Shown: positions 31,967-42,829 of the stretch, in pieces
Layout: every line of letters starts with the position of its first letter
Position numbering within the stretch: the first letter of the stretch is position 1
Assembly: GCA_030407315.1 (NCBI GenBank)
Contig: JALQPE010000100.1
Span: 1 to 64,000 of the forward strand
Length of the DNA stretch: 64,000 nucleotides
DNA from: Asparagopsis taxiformis
Lineage: Eukaryota > Rhodophyta > Florideophyceae > Bonnemaisoniales > Bonnemaisoniaceae
Direction: 5' to 3'
Made by a program: the position numbers and the translations under genes
The notes under the pieces: model-generated
Told to the model about the DNA's origin: nothing
Databases searched by the model: none
The model's input: the letters and a program-made list of their open reading frames with translations, nothing else

Positions 31967-32331
31967 ACGTCTATCACTGCGCATTTCACTCCTTCCCGCC
32001 CTCTCCACATCCTCCACCAGCCCTTGTCGCTGCCCAACTGCCAGCAATTCCCGCTGCCTACCCACCGGCCACCGCCGCCGACAATACTCTAGCCTCTGCC
32101 GCTACAAATTATACCCTACCACTCTCCCCTCCCCAACAAGCCACAACCACCCTGGCGAAGCGATCACACCGATCCGACCTCCCCTACAATCTCCGTCGTA
32201 CCCCTACAGCCTCTTTCATGACACGAAACTACCCATCGACCGACCGTCCACCCAACCCGAACCCAACACCTACACTCCCCTCCCCACAAACCTCTTCTCC
32301 ACCACAGCACTACCACCAATACAACACCACA

Positions 32332-32907
32332 ATGATGACATCTCTCTCCGATCTTCACCAACCACTACTTGACACAAACCACTACGATCTCTGGTTCAGT
32401 GCTCTCAAAACTAATGCTGAGCTTATAGGTGCGACAAATCACATTACGGGCAACCCACCACAGCCCACAGACCCTTCACTTGCACAGAGTGAGAGTCTGA
32501 AACAAACTAAATTAATATCTCTCCTTCACCGCAGCATCCCAATGGACACCCTTGCAAAACTTCCCCGTGGCTCGTTAGACGCTACACCATTCGATATCAT
32601 CAATGCGGTGCGTCACCATGTCAACAACAAAAACGCCACAAGTCACACGTCCCTACTCACGGCAGCCAGACTCATCAAACTACATCCTGGAGATGACCCT
32701 TCGCAATATATCGAAGCCCATGAATCCCTCCGTACCAGGATGATGAATGCCGGATTCCCAAACATTGAAAAGGAAGCGACTACAATTCACTTCATGATTA
32801 ACGGAATAATAGACAACCCTCAATATGGCCTCCTAGCTACCATCATGGAACAAGCACCACCAACTTCCATTCAAGACTTTGCCAATCGACTTGAGACACA
32901 TTACTAA
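32332..32907 (+). pseudogene. Copia gag (capsid region)
   Basis: Capsid-like region of about 190 residues; MMTSLSDLHQPLLDTNHYDLW is the likely start (32,332), though the frame is open from 32,218. Helical gag pattern with YIEAHESLRTRMMNAGFP and FMINGI. The frame ends in TAA at 32,905-32,907, and the zinc knuckle that should follow lies in the -1 frame, so there is either a decay frameshift or programmed -1 slippage here. Confidence 0.8.
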
Positions 32908-34377
32908 CGCCACAATTATCCTCCCAACGCATTCAAAACGTACCCCAACAGCACCACTTTGCATCAAAACACACAACCACTGGCAGACAACGCTCTCGCC
33001 AGAACAAACCCCCTTCCTACAATGGACCCTGGTGCAACTTTCACGGCACACCAACCCATGGAGATAACGAATGCCGAGCACAACTCAAAATCCGACGCTA
33101 CACTCCAGCAACACTGAAAAACCACCAACAGGATCACATGCATAGCAAGTCTACTGTCACCATACCCTCTGAGGAATATGCTCTCCTACAATCACCCCTC
33201 CCATCCCAACACCAAACAAACCCCCATGACCCGCATGACCATCACGGTACGTATTACCTCGACAGCGGCGCACACCCCACACATCTCTCAGAGCCATCAC
33301 CACAAATGAAACCAACTCTAATCCCGACCGAATCCCACACTGCCTCCCAGAAAATTGACATCACTCACTCAGGTGAAGTCCTCATACCCACGAGCCATGG
33401 AGTCTTGTCAATACCGGATGCTGTCGCCTCTCCCCAACTCAACCAGAACCTGGTATCGGTACACACACTGGCTAGAAAACACGGCAGTGTTCTCTTCCAG
33501 GCTTCCGATGCATACGTGCTCAATAACACAACTAATCCAAAACCAGAAACGATCGTAGCACGTGCCACATTCAAAAATGGCTTATACCAAATCGACACTA
33601 CTCTAATACCCATAAACGCCCTATCCACACTGTCCAACGCATCTACCATCCCCGATGACCCCCCAACCCCTCTCCATGATGCTGACTATTCACCCAAGCG
33701 TCCATGCACCACTGCTTCCAGCTCATCCCTCCCACATACACCCCTACCAACTGTTCCTGCCCCTCAATATTCAGGGGGAGATAAGCCACTATCTACACTC
33801 ATTCCAGACAGCTATAGGCCGCTAACGAGACCAATTATATCCCTCCTGAACCCATCACCTTCCCCACATAATACACCGAGCATGCAAGAAATAGAAACAA
33901 ACTCTCTGCACTTGAAACTTGGCCACATTAGCCCAAACAAAATGCGGATAATGTTCCGCAAACAACTCCTCCCCGGAATGTCCATTCCAAAAGACCTTCA
34001 AATCAACCCAATGACCTGCAGTACCTTCGCCGAAGGTAAACAAATCCGCGCTCCACATTACTCCTCCACTCACAACCATCAGGTCAGACGCCATATCAGC
34101 TCCGACATTTGTGGACCACTCAGCACCCCCTCCACTAAAGGAAACTTCTATGCAGCCACATTCGTGGACACCCGTTCACGATTCTTCGTCGTTGTATTCC
34201 TCAAGAAGCGTTCTGAAATAACCTCTCATATTCTCGAAATCTTCGAACAGATCAAAACAGCCACTGGCCACTTCCCACAATTCTTCCGCACCAACAACTC
34301 CAAAGAATACACGTCCACATTTATGCAACACGAATATGCTCGACGAGGAATCCAACTAATAACCACAACACCCCACA
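32895..34377 (+). pseudogene. Copia pol, first part: zinc knuckle, protease, integrase N-half
   Basis: In this frame WCNFHGTPTHGDNEC (33,030-33,074) is the copia-type C-x2-H-x4-H-x4-C knuckle. YYLDSGA (33,255-33,275) is the aspartic protease active site. LHLKLGHISPNKM followed by CSTF is the integrase zinc finger with its last Cys replaced by Phe. SSDICGP holds the first integrase Asp. RTNNSKEY is the second catalytic region, where the usual Asp is Asn. The reading frame is broken at 34,378 by the solo LTR insertion. It also runs on into the LTR until 34,517, which has no meaning. Confidence 0.9.
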
Positions 34378-35060
34378 TGTCGTACCGCCTGGCGGTCCTC
34401 GCTGATCGAGCCGTGTCGCTTCCCTATTGGGTACCCACTTACGGGATGTGCCAATCAGAAGGCACCAGCCAACTGGCGTGTTTCCTATACTTAGGACCAG
34501 CTAAGGCTGACAAATAACCCCACCCGGGCCTATCGGCCCCGGCCAAGACCCCACAAGGGGCAAATTTTAACTTAGGCTGATCAGCCATACATTACAATGT
34601 AAGCCTATTGGCAATGACCTCGCGGGTAGGCGAGCGCCAGTAATTGGGTTCTGATTGGTCAATAACTGGATATTTATTCCTAACCACTAACCCTAGCTTA
34701 CAGTAGACTTAGTATAAATACGCCACTGGAATAGCCAGTAGGCACGGTTTCTAGAGTAACGTAAACTCAAGTGGAATTACGACCCACTGGAACAGTGTTC
34801 GCATACCTATTGTTCAACCCCTCTCCGGGAAAACCTTAGGGTTAGCCAACAGCTCGACGGATTACGTCATCTTGCTCCATTAATACGCATCTCGCGTGAG
34901 CGCTATAATCGCACAACCCCCTCCGGGTAGCGATCCCTTCTCTCTCACGAGACTACCCGCCGGGTACCTATAAGGTTCATCTGCTCTACCGCTTCCTCTA
35001 CCGAGGCTCGGGACACCTGTCGGGTGGTTTGCCGCTCTAGCGGATTTTCTACCTGCTACA
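34378..35060 (+). repeat. Solo LTR, copy B (683 bp), inserted in copia integrase
   Basis: TGTCGTACC...CTGCTACA flanked by a perfect 5-bp target duplication CCACA (34,373-34,377 and 35,061-35,065). Removing the LTR and one CCACA restores a continuous integrase reading frame across the site. TATAAATA box at 34,713-34,720. It belongs to a different LTR family from the host copia element and has lost its internal region by LTR-LTR recombination. Confidence 0.95.
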
Positions 35061-36012
35061 CCACACTCCTCAAGAAAACAGCATTGCAGAACGTCTCAAC
35101 CGCACACTCATGGATACCACCCGCGCGAATCTCTCCCATAGTAACCTCCCAGAACAATTCTGGGAGTATGCGCTACATGATGCCAACTACCACTACAACC
35201 ACACCTTCCATGATACCATCCAAACCACTCGGTTCACCGCGTTTTATGGTAGACCACCAAGAACACCTGACCTATTTGCATTCGGACAACTTGGCACATG
35301 CACGGTCACCGCCCCCAAACTAAAACTACAACCACTATCATTCCCATGCCGTTACCTTACTGGCATTGATGAGGCGCACATCATCGTCCTTAACCTCCAA
35401 AATGGACGAGAAGAAAAAACTAGAATACCCAACTTCCGGGAATACGCCCCCGCAACAGATCCGGTAGTGAACAACAAACTATGCTTCTCCATCAACACTT
35501 CACCCGCATCCAAACCTCCACCCCTAACCGGACCCCGTCACCTCAAGGAAGCCCACACAATGGCTGACTCAGACCTATGGAGAATTGCCTACGATTCTGA
35601 AATTACGCAATTGGAAACACACGGAACCATCCAATGGATCCCCCGCACGCATATACCACCAGGTACAAGAATCCTGCCACTCAAAATCACCTTCACCTAC
35701 AAAAAAGATCATGATGGTAACATAAACGCCAGAAAAGTACGCTGCACAACACGTGGTGATCACATGGAGGAGGATACCCACTATGACCCAACCAAAACGA
35801 CCACATACACAGCGGACAAAGCATCTGTGCGACTCCTCCTATCCCTTGCGGCTCAATATGACCTCCTCTCTGAACACCTTGATATATCTGCCGCTTTTCT
35901 CCACGAGAAATTCGAACACTCCGAACCAGTATATGTTCACCAACCCCCATCGTTCGATGGTACATTGAAACATCCAGGTTTCGTTGGGTTACTGAGAGGA
36001 AACATATATGGC
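35061..36012 (+). pseudogene. Copia pol, middle part: integrase C-half and RT N-half
   Basis: Resumes directly after the solo LTR with PQENSIAERLNRTLMD (integrase Glu motif), then YGRPPRTPDLFAFG. After a linker comes the copia RT: LETHGTIQWIPR, ITFTYKKDHDGNINARKVR, and LLSEHLDISAAFLHEKF (RT core with the first catalytic Asp). A single-base deletion near 36,010 shifts the frame inside the conserved YGxKQA motif. Confidence 0.9.
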
Positions 36013-36398
36013 ACAAACAAGCTGGACACACCTACACATCCCACTTGACTTCCCACCTGAAATCACACGGGTATACACCAACTACATCTGACCCTTGCCT
36101 CTTCTTTCAATCTCATGAACCTGGTTACACCCTCATCACAGTCACTTTCGATGACTTCCTGGTTGTAAGCACCCACCAATGCCACCTAGACAACCTGTAC
36201 CACATACTATCCCTCAAATACAACACTAAACGCCTAGGGAAACCCACACAATACCTGAACTGGCGAATTACAAACCTGCCCAATGGTATACACATATCAC
36301 AGTCCCATACTATACAAAACCTTCTCATCGAAACCAACATGGTCGAATGCATCCCTTCCCCATCTATGTTCTCCGATGGAGCAATACTACACCCATAA
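36013..36398 (+). pseudogene. Copia RT C-half
   Basis: In this phase KQAGHTYTSHL and HGYTPTTSDPCLFF continue the RT. The YVDD active-site box reads TFDD, with the tyrosine lost. The frame changes again around 36,340-36,390. Confidence 0.85.
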
Positions 36399-37174
36399 TG
36401 GAGGGAGAAACCGAGTATAAATCAATTGGAGCCCCCTTCCGAAAAGCTCTAGGCATAGCAAGATGCATTGCCGACAGAACGCTACCATACATTGCATTTG
36501 CAGTCAGCACCCTAGCACGCTCCGCCACCCAACCAACTACCAGACACTGGAATCACCTAAAACAGCTAATTAAACACCTGAAGCACACACAGAACACAGG
36601 CATACTCTTCTCCCGCACAGACCAAAATGCACATCTACAACTCAACACATACTCCGACTCTGACTATGCAAACGATCCAACCACCCGCCGATCCATAACT
36701 GGCACTGTCACTCTCTTAAATAACTCCCCCCTAGCATGGACATCCACACGCCAAAAGACTGTCTCAACATCAACCTGTGATGCGGAATACAAAGCCTGCT
36801 CCGAGGCCACACACACAACGCTCTGGCTCCAACGTCTCCTCGCCGAACTACCCCTGCCACACACACAGCCTAAACCAATTATATATGTGGACAACCTCAG
36901 CGCGTATAAGATTGCCTCCCAGACGGGCCCTACCAAGTGCAGTAAATACACCGACATCAAATACCACCACATCCAAGAGGCTGTCCGGGAAGGCCATGTC
37001 GACCTACGCCATACTGGTACACAAAGCATGCTCGCTGACCTACTAACCAAACCCCTCAACAGACTACGCCTGAACTGTCTAAGGGAACAACTATATATTC
37101 TACCTTTCACGCAAACCCCGGATGCATTGGCACACAGTGCCAAGGGGGAGTGTCAAGGACCATCAAACTTCTAA
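36347..37174 (+). pseudogene. Copia RT tail and RNase H
   Basis: Contains the RT thumb (YKSIGAPFRKALGIARCIAD), the RNase H block TYSDSDYANDPTTRRSITGT, STCDAEYKACSEA, and the terminal TQSMLADLLTKPL typical of copia. The frame ends just inside the 3' LTR. Otherwise intact in this stretch. Confidence 0.9.
37141..37150 (+). promoter_or_regulatory. Polypurine tract
   Basis: CAAGGGGGAG directly before the 3' LTR, the usual second-strand priming site. Confidence 0.85.
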
Positions 37175-37314
37175 ACAACACAATGCCACTGCGCGCCAAT
37201 ACAACATCAAGGACCATCAAATGTATACACGTTTACACGTAACATAGACCAAATAGTATAAATACAAACATACCTTACCTGTCTGGACGACGGAAGGTAC
37301 TGATTCACTTAACA
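37151..37314 (+). repeat. Copia 3' LTR (164 bp)
   Basis: TGTCAAGGACC... to ...CACTTAACA, with the TATAAATA box at 37,257-37,264. It contains 54 bp more than the 5' LTR, bounded by two TCAAGGACCATCAAA copies. Confidence 0.92.
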
Positions 37315-37644
37315 AATATGAAATATAATCTTTCGTCAGAATAAATCATTTTTTTGTTTCCATTTCACATGATCTCGAGCTCTCGAATCACCGTTCCTCG
37401 GAATGTTGCTGAAGTGTTCGACGACAAACGCTCCCCCGTAGGTCTCAACTCGTAGAGTTAACAAAGATGTACACAACATGAGCAGGTCGTCACTTCCCTT
37501 CTCAACGATGATACGTTGTTGACTGAATCTATACGTATCGGTAGAGAAATTGACGCATACATACATCTTTCCAGCGTATCAGTATCGTACCATGCAACAT
37601 TACGCTATTGTGCATAATCCGTACAATACTCTATCTCCCATTCA
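37315..37644. other. Gap between copia element and SLR pseudogene
   Basis: No recognisable gene. A short frame at 37,336-37,566 (-) has no motif. Confidence 0.35.
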
Positions 37645-39063
37645 TCAACAACCAAACTCTTTCAATCTACATTCTTGTAACAAGTCTGCAAGATTATCAA
37701 TTAATTCCTTGTCCATATCCTCGTCGAGACACTTCTGATATAATCTCTGAGCCCGTGCCAAATCCACTTTGACACCAGGTGCCCCGTATGTCAGAATCCT
37801 GGTAAGGTTGAACACTGCATATGCGTTATTTCTCTCCTTGATCACTCTTTCATACAACGAAACAGCACGTGCTGCATTTTGCTCAAAATCATCCCCGCCT
37901 TGTACCAGCAACCGTGCAAAGTTCATCATTGCGTTGTGATTATTGCCTTCTTCGATTGCTCGCTCGTAAAGTGAAATGGCACGATTGATATCTCTATGGG
38001 TACCAAAATCGCCATCTAGCATCACGCCAAGTTCGTTCATCGCTTCACTGCTGTTACTCTCGTTGATGACTCTTTCGAACAGCTCTGCTGCGCGACACCC
38101 ATCTCTTTCCATCCCATTCCCACCGTCTCATAGAATCGCCCCTAGATTGCTCATCGCATAAACGTTTGCACCGTTCTCGATCGCTTGCTCATATAACGAT
38201 ACCGCACGCCGTAAATCTCGTTCAACCCCTTTAGTATCGAACTGGAACAACAGTGTCATTTCAAACATAGCATCACAATCTTCTCCTTCTACAATCGCTC
38301 TCTAGAATAGTGACACTGCACGGTCGATGTCTCTCTCGACACCATCTGCACCATCTTTCAATACCATTCCGAGATAATACATCGCATCGCAATCATACCC
38401 GTCCTCTACCGCTCGCTCGTATAACGCTACTGCTCGATATACATCCCGTTCAACACCACTTGTTCCACTTGATAGAATTTCTCCAAGCCTAGTCATAGCC
38501 CAACAAACATTCTCTTCATCGATGGCTCTCTCCAGTAATGGTACTACACGTTATATATCTTTCTCGATACCATCTACGCCTCCCTCTAGAACTATCGCCA
38601 GATTGTACATCGCACCCTTCTCGATCGCTCTCTCAAACAACGATACAGCACGATTTACATCCCTTTCGAAACCACCCGCACCATGCATTAGAATTATACC
38701 CACATTCACCATTGCATCGATATTGTTTCTTTCGCTTATCGCCTTTTCGCACAAGCCCAAGACATCGTTGATGTCGTTGTCAACCCCATAATCCAAAGCT
38801 ATTCCTTGCAATGGCAAAGCCAGATCACGCATTGCACCCTCAATTCCTCCTTCGAAAGCCCTCCCCAATAGCTCGATGGAACGCACATTATCTATCTGGA
38901 CACCTTCCACCCCATGACCCAATATCCTTCCCCATCTGTACATCGCGTCATAGTTGTTGCCCTCCTCCGCGATGCATCTCTCGTACACTTTTGCTGCAGC
39001 TGCATCATCTCTTTCAACGCCTGGGGCCCCATTTTCAAGGGCCTTCACGGCAGTGTACACCAT
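37645..39063 (-). pseudogene. Sel1-like-repeat protein, pseudogene with three in-frame stops
   Basis: One continuous reading frame starting MVYTAVKALENGAPGVERD at 39,063 and ending at 37,645 encodes about a dozen 38-residue Sel1-like repeats (pattern D-x2-RAVSLYERAI-EGN-AM-LG-IL-DG-GVER). It carries three in-frame stops: TAA at 38,551-38,553, TAG at 38,302-38,304 and TGA at 38,128-38,130. The frame never changes, so the decay is by point mutation only. TAG sits where paralogues have Glu, and TGA probably where they have Arg. The use of all three stop codons argues against a variant genetic code. Confidence 0.85.
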
Positions 39064-40034
39064 TGTAAATGGGGGGGGGATGAAGCGTGAATGAGTGCTT
39101 TTCGGAAGGAAGAGTAGCAGGGATGCCACCGAAACTTTTGCGTTGTGGGACAGAGTTTGCGTCAAAAAAAGAAAACGCTAGTTGCAGATTTGAACCACCG
39201 ACTGCTCAATGGAACGCTATACTATGAATGTCTAGCACTGATGTGGTGGTCTAACAAGCGGAGCAGAATCAAGCGAGATCATTGTTGGTTGTAGTTTGTC
39301 AAAGAGGTGTAATCTTTGAGGGTATTCCAACAATACAATTGTATGCTTGCCTGCTTCAAAAACCGAAACCTTACCACAGCGATGCACTGTTTTTAGTGCA
39401 CCAACGGCATAATATAGTGGACCGACAACTTGTTTGGCATGATGCCTCGCTTCTAGCTTTCGGTGCGTTGCATTTGTTTCGCACAGATGCTTACTAGGAT
39501 GCGCTATTGCCGCTGTCGTTTCTGAGCGGGACGACAACGTTACCAATGGCCACGAAGTATTTCAAGTCCGATGCGCTGTGATTTTGGCTACGCGAGCCAT
39601 GACAAACAATTCGATGCTTTGGCGAACCTAGGATTGGGCACTCGGAGACGTAAAGCGATATTTGGAATTTATTCTACTGCGAGAAAGATTTGGAGAATGT
39701 ATTCTCGCACGTATATTTCTGATCAGAGTACAACTAAATCCTCACCGTGACTTGTCTGGTATGCTGAACAGGTTCGTAAACACTGTAGACATGATGCCCG
39801 CTTGATGACCACGACTCGGTGTATGGTGTCGTACGGCGCAAAGTTGTCAATGTAATCTATCACGTTTCCTGCATCTATCCATCGAAATGAGCTAAATCGT
39901 TCTAGATGAGACTTCGACAGATTCAGCATGCAGTTGAGCTACAATTTCTTCATCGTCATTCGACGCATGTCCGCTTTACACATAAAATTGTTACAGAATG
40001 AGAGCATCCAATCCCATGTCTCAACATAACAAGT
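39064..40034. other. SLR intergenic region, partly duplicated at 44.6 kb
   Basis: No gene seen. A segment at about 39,338-39,482 (TTGTATGCTTGCCTGCTTC ... CTAGCTTTCGGTGCGTTGC) has a diverged counterpart at about 44,650-44,790. Genes and spacers were therefore duplicated together. Confidence 0.45.
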
Positions 40035-41678
40035 CTATTCTAGTTTACTCGACACCAACAAGCCCGCGAGGTCATCAATCACATCCGCATCCATCTTTTC
40101 GTCGCAACAAATCTGATACAATCTTTGAGCTCGTATGAAATCGGCATCAACACCAGGCGCTCCATACACCAGAATTCTTGCCAGGTTCAACACTGCGTCT
40201 GCCTGGATGCTCTCGTCGACCACTCTCTCATACAGCGAAATGGCGCGAGGGATATCCTGTTTGACATCAGCTGCCTCCTCGACGAGAACTGATGCTAATT
40301 TCACCATAGCTCGGTAATTGTTCCCCTCGATAGCTCGTTCGTACAGCTCAATTGCCCGATTGATATCTCTGTCAATACGCATGCCGCCCTCTAGCATCCA
40401 TGCGAGGTTGGTCATCGCTGTGTAATTATTTCCCTCTTCAATTGCTCTTTCGAATAACTCTGCTGCTCGACGCTCGTCTTGTTGTATACCATCTCCGCCG
40501 TTGAGTAGTTCGACGCCTAGATCATTCATGGCGCTATAATGACTACCCTTTTCGATTGCTTGCTCGAATAATGCCACAGCGCGTTGCACATCTCGTTCAA
40601 CGCCGTCAGTGCCGTTTGTTAACATGCATCCCAGATCATACATCGCATCAAAATCCTCCCCTTCCGAGATTGCTCTTTCGTATAACGCGAATGCGCGATG
40701 AATATCCCTCTCGACGCCAGGCGCACCGACCTCTAGTAAGCTTGCTAGATTATACATTGCGTTGCAATCATTGCCTTCCTTGATTGCTCGTTCGTATAAC
40801 GCCATCGCACGACGTACATCCCTCTCGACACCTCCTGAACCATCTTCTAGCATGCAGCCAAGATTCACCATTGCATCGCAGTCATTGTCTTCTTCGATAA
40901 CTGTTTCTAGTAGTTTTACAGCACGGAGCTCATCTCTTTCGACGCCATCTGCGCCATCGCGTAATCTCCGCGCCAGATTGATCATCGCACCATAGTGGGT
41001 GCCCTTCTTGATCGTTTGCTCATACAACGATACGGCACGGCGAGCATTTTGTTCGGTATCCTCGATATCTGCATCTAGCAGGCATGCTAGCTGATACATT
41101 GCATCCCAATCTTCTTCTTGTTCTGCAATCACTCTCTCGAACAGCAACATTGCTCGATTTACATCTCTTTCAACATCGTCATCTCCAGCTCTCAATATCT
41201 TTCCAAGATTATACATCGCAACGTAATCATTGTCTTCGTTTATCGCTCGTTCATATAAGGTTACAGCACGACATATGTCGCGTTCGACACCATCATCGCC
41301 ATCTTCCAGTATCAATCCAAGATTCACCATTGCGTAGACGTGATTCCCTTCATTAATAGCGCTCTCATACAATGTTACAGCACGGGGGACATCTTTCTCG
41401 ACACCGGATTCGGAATCTAAGCCATGTAAAAGTCGGGCGAGCTCAAACATCGCATCGCAGTTACTGCCTTCTTCCACAGCCCTCTCCAGTATCCCCATCG
41501 CTCTTCCCCCGTCTCTCTCGACTCCCTCCGCTCCACGACTCAATATCCTCCCCAGTCTGTACATCGCCTCATAGTTGTTCTCTTCCGCAATGCACCGCTC
41601 GTATAGTTGGACTGCAGCTGCAACATCTTTTCCAGCCTGGCCGGTCCCTTGCTCAAGCGCCTTCGCGGCAGCGTACAT
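40035..41678 (-). CDS. Sel1-like-repeat protein, 547 aa
   Basis: Intact frame from ATG at 41,678, beginning MYAAAKALEQGTGQAGKD, with no signal peptide or membrane segment. It consists of 14 Sel1-like repeats of 37-40 residues (consensus D-x2-RAV-LYERAI-EGN-x-AM-NLG-IL-DG-x-GVER), ending in a degenerate repeat and SSKLE. SLRs are TPR-like helical hairpins that stack into a solenoid and act as protein-binding adaptors, for example in ER-associated degradation (SEL1L/Hrd3) and in many protist and bacterial proteins. The partner here is unknown, and the cytosol or nucleus is likely. Repeats are moderately diverged, unlike the giant gene. The first ~255 bp including the start context are identical to those of the 45,516-46,355 gene. 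Confidence 0.9.
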   Translation of the reverse strand: MYAAAKALEQGTGQAGKDVAAAVQLYERCIAEENNYEAMYRLGRILSRGAEGVERDGGRAMGILERAVEEGSNCDAMFELARLLHGLDSESGVEKDVPRAVTLYESAINEGNHVYAMVNLGLILEDGDDGVERDICRAVTLYERAINEDNDYVAMYNLGKILRAGDDDVERDVNRAMLLFERVIAEQEEDWDAMYQLACLLDADIEDTEQNARRAVSLYEQTIKKGTHYGAMINLARRLRDGADGVERDELRAVKLLETVIEEDNDCDAMVNLGCMLEDGSGGVERDVRRAMALYERAIKEGNDCNAMYNLASLLEVGAPGVERDIHRAFALYERAISEGEDFDAMYDLGCMLTNGTDGVERDVQRAVALFEQAIEKGSHYSAMNDLGVELLNGGDGIQQDERRAAELFERAIEEGNNYTAMTNLAWMLEGGMRIDRDINRAIELYERAIEGNNYRAMVKLASVLVEEAADVKQDIPRAISLYERVVDESIQADAVLNLARILVYGAPGVDADFIRAQRLYQICCDEKMDADVIDDLAGLLVSSKLE

Positions 41679-42829
41679 GGTAGAATAACGTAAGGAGGGG
41701 GTAAAACAAACAGGCGCTTCTCAGCGTTGACGAAGTTGAAGGATTCACGTCGATGTGAGATACCATGTAGTACATCGGCCACTGAGGTTGATGTCACAGC
41801 TCATTAGGTTGAGTTGCTCGATGGAATGGACGAATGAACGGGGGTGAGTCATCACGGATGCTGTGCTGGACAACTGAAAGGCGAGGAAATGAAGTCTTGT
41901 GTTGCCGTAGACGGAGGATGATACAAAGGTATCAATGGCCAATTGAACCGCTGTGTAACAAGATACAACACAGCAATATCTCCAAATTGCAAAATTGAAA
42001 TTTTTCACAAAACATCAAAATATTTCGCATAATGAGCACCACCCCAAAATGTTAACGCGACATGCCAAGCCCGACCGAGCCGCGACGATCGCCCGCCACA
42101 GATCATCTTCACCTCCACACACCTTCCGGACATCCGATATCCCTCCCCGACGCGACCATTATACACCATCCAGTTACACACACCGCAAGCTGGCAGGGCG
42201 CCATCTGCCAAACGCGCCCATGAATCCACCTCAATGCAACGCACCAGCGCGAAGAGTCCCATGCGACCCGAAGCGTCCCTCCTCGCGATGAGAACAAGCG
42301 ATCAAAGTCCATGACGCCACCTGTGATCATAAAACGCGGCCCATCTCGCGCAATATACCGCTAACGGCTGCAAGCCGCCTTCAGTCGCACATGCTTTGTA
42401 ACGGGGGCCAGCTTGCGTCCTCGTCCGTCGAAACCCCTACAAACCCTAGACGTGTGACGAGACGTCCGCTCCACACGTCCGCAACTCTCGTCATGCATGA
42501 CTCAGCTCACCGCTGCGGCTATTGCTGAATCACGCCCGACTTCCAGCTTGCGCATGTGCGATTTACGCGTATCCAACCGTATTGCACGTCGATGGTTTCC
42601 AGACCGCTGCTCGCGCCGTCGCTGCAACCGGTATATGCGTGCGCTAACGCCACCTGGCAATTGCGCGTTCTACGCACAAACCACACGAGAAGTTAGCAAT
42701 CATCGATGATAGCTTCCGAATAGCGTGCGGCATCTCAGACATGCCGGTTCGGCGCATATCCGTTGTGTATATCATGCGCAACAGCGCAAGTTTCCTGGGC
42801 AGACTCCACGAACAAGTGCAGTATCAGCT
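41679..42829. other. Spacer between SLR gene and secreted-protein gene
   Basis: The first 23 bp (reading CCCCCTCCTTACGTTATTCT on the - strand, just before the ATG) are shared with the gene at 45,516 and may belong to a promoter/leader. The rest, GC-rich from 42,050, shows no recognisable feature. Confidence 0.4.

Larger units (their letters stand above)
31843..37314 (+). mobile_element. Ty1/copia LTR retrotransposon, defective, with nested solo LTR
   Basis: Bounded by LTRs (31,843-31,952 and 37,151-37,314) and by a perfect 5-bp target duplication AATAT (31,838-31,842 and 37,315-37,319). The domain order is gag, zinc knuckle, protease, integrase, reverse transcriptase, RNase H, i.e. copia (integrase before RT). 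The 683-bp solo LTR at 34,378-35,060 is inserted in the integrase. Frameshifts near 32,900, 36,010 and 36,340-36,390 and altered catalytic residues show it cannot move on its own. The shared 110 bp of the two LTRs differ at only about two positions, so the original insertion is not very old. Confidence 0.95.

Noticed and set aside
34378..34517. C-terminal 46 codons of the first copia pol frame
   Set aside because: They are translated from the inserted solo LTR and are not part of the polyprotein.
37645..39063. A variant genetic code to explain in-frame stops
   Set aside because: All three stop codons occur in this gene, while neighbouring SLR genes of up to 2,570 codons contain none and end at normal stops.
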